DNA of 6,720 bases. Origin: a bacterium (GTDB lineage: Bacteria; Desulfobacterota; GWC2-55-46; S146-80; JALXFI01). Positions 4,365 through 6,720 of this stretch are shown in pieces. Both the position numbers and the translations under genes were made by a program. The DNA is taken from positions 1-6,720 of the forward strand of contig JALXFI010000150.1 in NCBI GenBank assembly GCA_027069035.1. Direction: 5' to 3'. A model generated the notes under the pieces. That model was not told where the DNA came from, searched no databases, and was given only the letters and a program-made list of their open reading frames with translations. The number at the start of each line of letters is the position of its first letter. Position 1 is the stretch's first letter.

Positions 4365-6346
4365 GTTTTCCTTCTCTGTCATGGCTTAGATTCAGGATTC
4401 GGTTATTATTTTTCATCATAGCGCTTTTCTTTCTCATTGTCTTTGTCAGGGTCTTCCAACTCCAGGTTATTGATGGCGAGACTTTAAAAGCCTTAGCCAA
4501 CAAGCAGCAGAAGAATACCATATCTTTATCCCCTAAAAGGGGCACAATATATGACCGTAATCTTAAAGAGATGGCTATTAGTCTTAAGGCCGACTCTTTA
4601 TATGCTCAGCCAAGAAAGATAAAAGACAAGAAAAAAGCGGCAAGGGTCCTCTCGCGCAGATTGAGTCTTTCTTACAGTTCAATAATGAAAAAACTCTCTT
4701 CTAACAGATCGTTTGTATGGATAAAACGTGAGCTTGATAAAAAGGAGATAAAAACCGTAAAGGGCCTTAATATAAATGGGCTTAGTTTTGTTAAAGAGAA
4801 TAAAAGGATTTATCCAAAGCCGTTTCTTGCGCCGCATGTCCTTGGGTTTTCAGGTGTCGATTCACAGGGGCTTGAAGGAATTGAGTTGTATTATGATTCT
4901 TATATAAAGGGTGAGAAAGAGTATTATAGCGGTTATAAAGATGCCCTTGGCAGGGGGATATCTCTGGAAGGGGTATATGAACATGATTTGTCTGCCGGAG
5001 ATGATCTTGTTTTGACTCTTGATAAAAATATTCAATACATTGCCGAAAGGTCCCTTAAAAATGCCGTTAACGCACACAGTGCAAAAGATGGTTTTATTAT
5101 AGTGATGGAGCCCAATACAGGGGAGATACTTGCGATTGCCAATGAGCCGTCTTTTAATCCAAACGACTTTTCGGGCATTTCTCCGTCTATATGGAGAGAC
5201 AGGGCGATTACAGATTCCTTTGAGCCGGGTTCAACTTTTAAGGTCTTCCTGGCAGGGGCTGCCCTTGAAGAGAAACTGGTAAGCCCCTCTTCAGTTTTTT
5301 ATGCAGAGAAAGGCTCATACAGGGTTGCAAATAAAATTATACATGATCATAAAAAATTCAGATGGCTTACTCTTTCAGGTATTATGAAACACTCAAGCAA
5401 TATTGGCGCGGTAAAGGTCGTTGAAAAGCTGGGTGGTGACAGGTTCTATCAATACTTGAGGGAGTTTGGATTTGGAGCAAAAACGGGAATTGACCTGCCC
5501 GGTGAAGCCGTCGGTATTCTAAAAGGTAAACATAGATTGTCAAAGATATCCCTTGCAACCATGTCGTTTGGGCAGGGGGTGTCTGTAAGCGGGGTGCAGC
5601 TTATAACCGCCCTTTCTGCCGTTGCCAATGGCGGTTACCTTATGCAGCCGTTTGTGGTTAAACGGATCGTTTCGCCTGATGGCGAGATTATAAAGGAGTT
5701 TAACCCGCGTATAAAGAGACGTGTCCTTAGCGATAAGACATGCAATACGCTTACTTCGATGTTAAAGAGGGTAACCCGGAAAGACGGCACGGGGAGCAGG
5801 GCGGCGTTAAATGGGTTTGATGTTGCAGGCAAGACGGGCACGGCTCAAAAGGTCGACCATAAAAAAGGAGGATATTTCAAAAAAAAATATGTAAGTTCAT
5901 TTATGGGGTATGTCCCGGCAGATAATCCAAAGATAGCCGTGCTTGTTGTGATAGACGAACCTCAGGATGAATTCTTTGGCGGCGAGGTGGCTGCGCCGGT
6001 ATTTAAAGAGGTGGCCGGCAAGGTGCTTCCGTATCTTGGTGTATTCCCGGAGTACAATGTAAATGAGGCAATGGCCGCAAGAAAAACAGAACAAAAAAAG
6101 AAGATAAAAAATGCACGGTTAAGGTATGGAACGGTAAAAAAAGCAGGTGATAAAAAAGCCCTTATGCCGTCGTTTATAGGCGAGTCTATAAGAGAAGCCC
6201 TGCGTCAAGGCTGGCGATTGTCTCTTGATGTCCGCACATCGGGTTTCGGCAGGGCCGTATCTCAAAAACCTGAACCTGGCACTCCTATAAAACCCGGCGA
6301 CAGAGTTGAAATATACTTTAAAGACGAGATTGAAAAAAATCTGTGA
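4361..6346 (+). CDS. ftsI: FtsI/PBP3-type septal peptidoglycan transpeptidase with C-terminal PASTA domain
   Basis: This 661-residue class B penicillin-binding protein cross-links septal peptidoglycan, normally with FtsW. An N-terminal membrane anchor (about 13-33) leads into the non-catalytic dimerisation region with the RGTIYDR motif (60-66). The transpeptidase domain spans about 240-555. The active-site serine is in S291-T-F-K, the second motif is S345-S-N and the third is K491-T-G-T. A Lys-rich linker (about 570-600) precedes one PASTA domain (about 602-653; MPSFIGES to GDRVEIYF), which may bind muropeptide or uncrosslinked glycan. Classical E. coli FtsI is shorter (588) and lacks PASTA; this layout is common in several other Gram-negative groups. 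The ATG overlaps the ftsL stop by 4 nt. AGAGG at 4343-4347 is rather far upstream, so coupling probably drives initiation. All catalytic motifs are intact. Confidence 0.97.
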   Translation: MSFPSLSWLRFRIRLLFFIIALFFLIVFVRVFQLQVIDGETLKALANKQQKNTISLSPKRGTIYDRNLKEMAISLKADSLYAQPRKIKDKKKAARVLSRRLSLSYSSIMKKLSSNRSFVWIKRELDKKEIKTVKGLNINGLSFVKENKRIYPKPFLAPHVLGFSGVDSQGLEGIELYYDSYIKGEKEYYSGYKDALGRGISLEGVYEHDLSAGDDLVLTLDKNIQYIAERSLKNAVNAHSAKDGFIIVMEPNTGEILAIANEPSFNPNDFSGISPSIWRDRAITDSFEPGSTFKVFLAGAALEEKLVSPSSVFYAEKGSYRVANKIIHDHKKFRWLTLSGIMKHSSNIGAVKVVEKLGGDRFYQYLREFGFGAKTGIDLPGEAVGILKGKHRLSKISLATMSFGQGVSVSGVQLITALSAVANGGYLMQPFVVKRIVSPDGEIIKEFNPRIKRRVLSDKTCNTLTSMLKRVTRKDGTGSRAALNGFDVAGKTGTAQKVDHKKGGYFKKKYVSSFMGYVPADNPKIAVLVVIDEPQDEFFGGEVAAPVFKEVAGKVLPYLGVFPEYNVNEAMAARKTEQKKKIKNARLRYGTVKKAGDKKALMPSFIGESIREALRQGWRLSLDVRTSGFGRAVSQKPEPGTPIKPGDRVEIYFKDEIEKNL

Positions 6347-6441
6347 AAGAGGGATAATAAAAACAGATATTCTTAAAAGTTTTTTATGAGTTTTGCCATC
6401 AACCTTCACTATGATGCACAAAATATCTTTGTTCTTTTGCA

Positions 6442-6447
6442 TATAAT
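6442..6447 (+). promoter_or_regulatory. Possible -10 element ahead of murE
   Basis: A perfect TATAAT sits 31 nt before the murE ATG, in the only real gap of the gene cluster (6347-6478). No convincing TTGACA-like element is seen 16-18 nt upstream (about 6419-6424 reads CAAAAT). The TG at 6438-6439 is one base too far away for a standard extended -10. It could be a weak internal promoter or chance in A+T-rich DNA. Nothing else in this gap is recognisable. Confidence 0.3.
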
Positions 6448-6478
6448 GTCGGGCATGGAATTTTAAACAGGGAATATT

Positions 6479-6720
6479 ATGAGATTAAAAGAGATTTTTG
6501 GCCCGCTTGGTATTAAAAGAGATTATGCGGGCGATACAGAGATAAAAGGTATTTCTCATAACTCTAAGGATGTAAAAAAGGGCGATCTCTTTGTCGCCAT
6601 AAAGGGATTGCGCACCGACGGTCACTTGTTTTTAGAGGACGCATGGCGCAGAGGCGCCGCTGCGTTTTTGGTTGAAGAGGAGTCTCCATGGCTTTTTGAC
6701 AAGGATTACGGCCTTGTGAA
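6479..6720 (+). CDS. murE: MurE, UDP-MurNAc-tripeptide synthetase (N-terminal fragment, cut by window end)
   Basis: Eighty complete codons are present and the frame is still open at the window edge. MurE adds the third residue, often meso-diaminopimelate, to UDP-MurNAc-L-Ala-D-Glu in the cytoplasm, using ATP. The fragment shows the N-terminal UDP-binding domain pattern: IKGISHNSKDVKKGDLFVAIKG (residues 22-43), then TDGHLF (46-51) and RRGAAAFLVEE (57-67). Most MurE and MurF proteins read DSR where this one has N28-S-K. MurF has a similar N-terminus, but the position directly after ftsI favours MurE, since mraZ-rsmH-ftsL-ftsI-murE-murF is the usual order. The ATG is preceded by AGGG (6469-6472) at 6 nt. 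The amino acid added cannot be judged because the specificity region lies outside the window. Confidence 0.9.
   Translation, partial: MRLKEIFGPLGIKRDYAGDTEIKGISHNSKDVKKGDLFVAIKGLRTDGHLFLEDAWRRGAAAFLVEEESPWLFDKDYGLV

Noticed and set aside
6354..6390. Possible terminator after ftsI (ATAAAAAC/GTTTTTTAT)
   Set aside because: The stem is nearly all A-T with a bulge and too weak for an intrinsic terminator.
1..6720. Novel defence, mobile or CRISPR-like system
   Set aside because: No spaced direct-repeat array, transposase, integrase, nuclease-helicase pair or toxin-antitoxin pair was found. The content is core RNA-processing and dcw genes, and the novelty lies in gene fusion and overlap instead.

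Overview
The window looks like chromosomal DNA from a Gram-negative-type bacterium of moderate G+C content. It carries the start of a division and cell-wall (dcw) cluster in the order mraZ, rsmH, ftsL, ftsI, murE. Upstream lie an RNA-processing block and a tRNA gene. The clade cannot be fixed from the sequence. A single PASTA domain on FtsI, a C4 zinc-ribbon/RNase HI gene pair and a type A RNase P RNA would fit Desulfobacterota, Nitrospirota or Omnitrophota-like lineages. That placement is inference, not observation. Every gene is on the + strand.

Positions 1-233 hold a CAT-anticodon tRNA, with acceptor-stem pairs that favour tRNA-Ile2. A perfect 20-bp hairpin with a GAAA tetraloop and T-tract follows. 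It ends only 16 nt before the first protein gene, so it may act as an attenuator as well as the tRNA terminator.

Positions 234-2036 hold a coiled-coil/C4 zinc-ribbon protein and an RNase HI-like protein, overlapping by 11 nt, followed by the RNase P RNA. The outer P1 helix of this RNA reaches back into the last codons of the RNase HI gene, and a good sigma70-type promoter lies inside that gene. The RNA is about 500 nt long. It has an enlarged P12 region carrying a palindrome and an extra P19-like hairpin. The 3' strand of P1 runs straight into six T residues.

Positions 2037-2258 are non-coding and hold a near-consensus promoter and three 10-bp-spaced MraZ boxes, the last of which also serves as the mraZ ribosome-binding site. 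From 2259 the cluster is mraZ, a STAS-RsmH fusion, ftsL, ftsI and, after a 132-nt gap, the first 80 codons of murE. The genes from rsmH to ftsI overlap, which suggests translational coupling. MraZ probably autoregulates the operon, RsmH modifies the ribosomal decoding centre, FtsL and FtsI build the septum, and MurE makes peptidoglycan precursor.

The most unusual item is the in-frame STAS-like domain of about 105 residues in front of a full-length RsmH. Next is the overlap between the RNase HI coding end and the RNase P P1 helix. I saw no CRISPR array, insertion sequence, phage gene or defence system.
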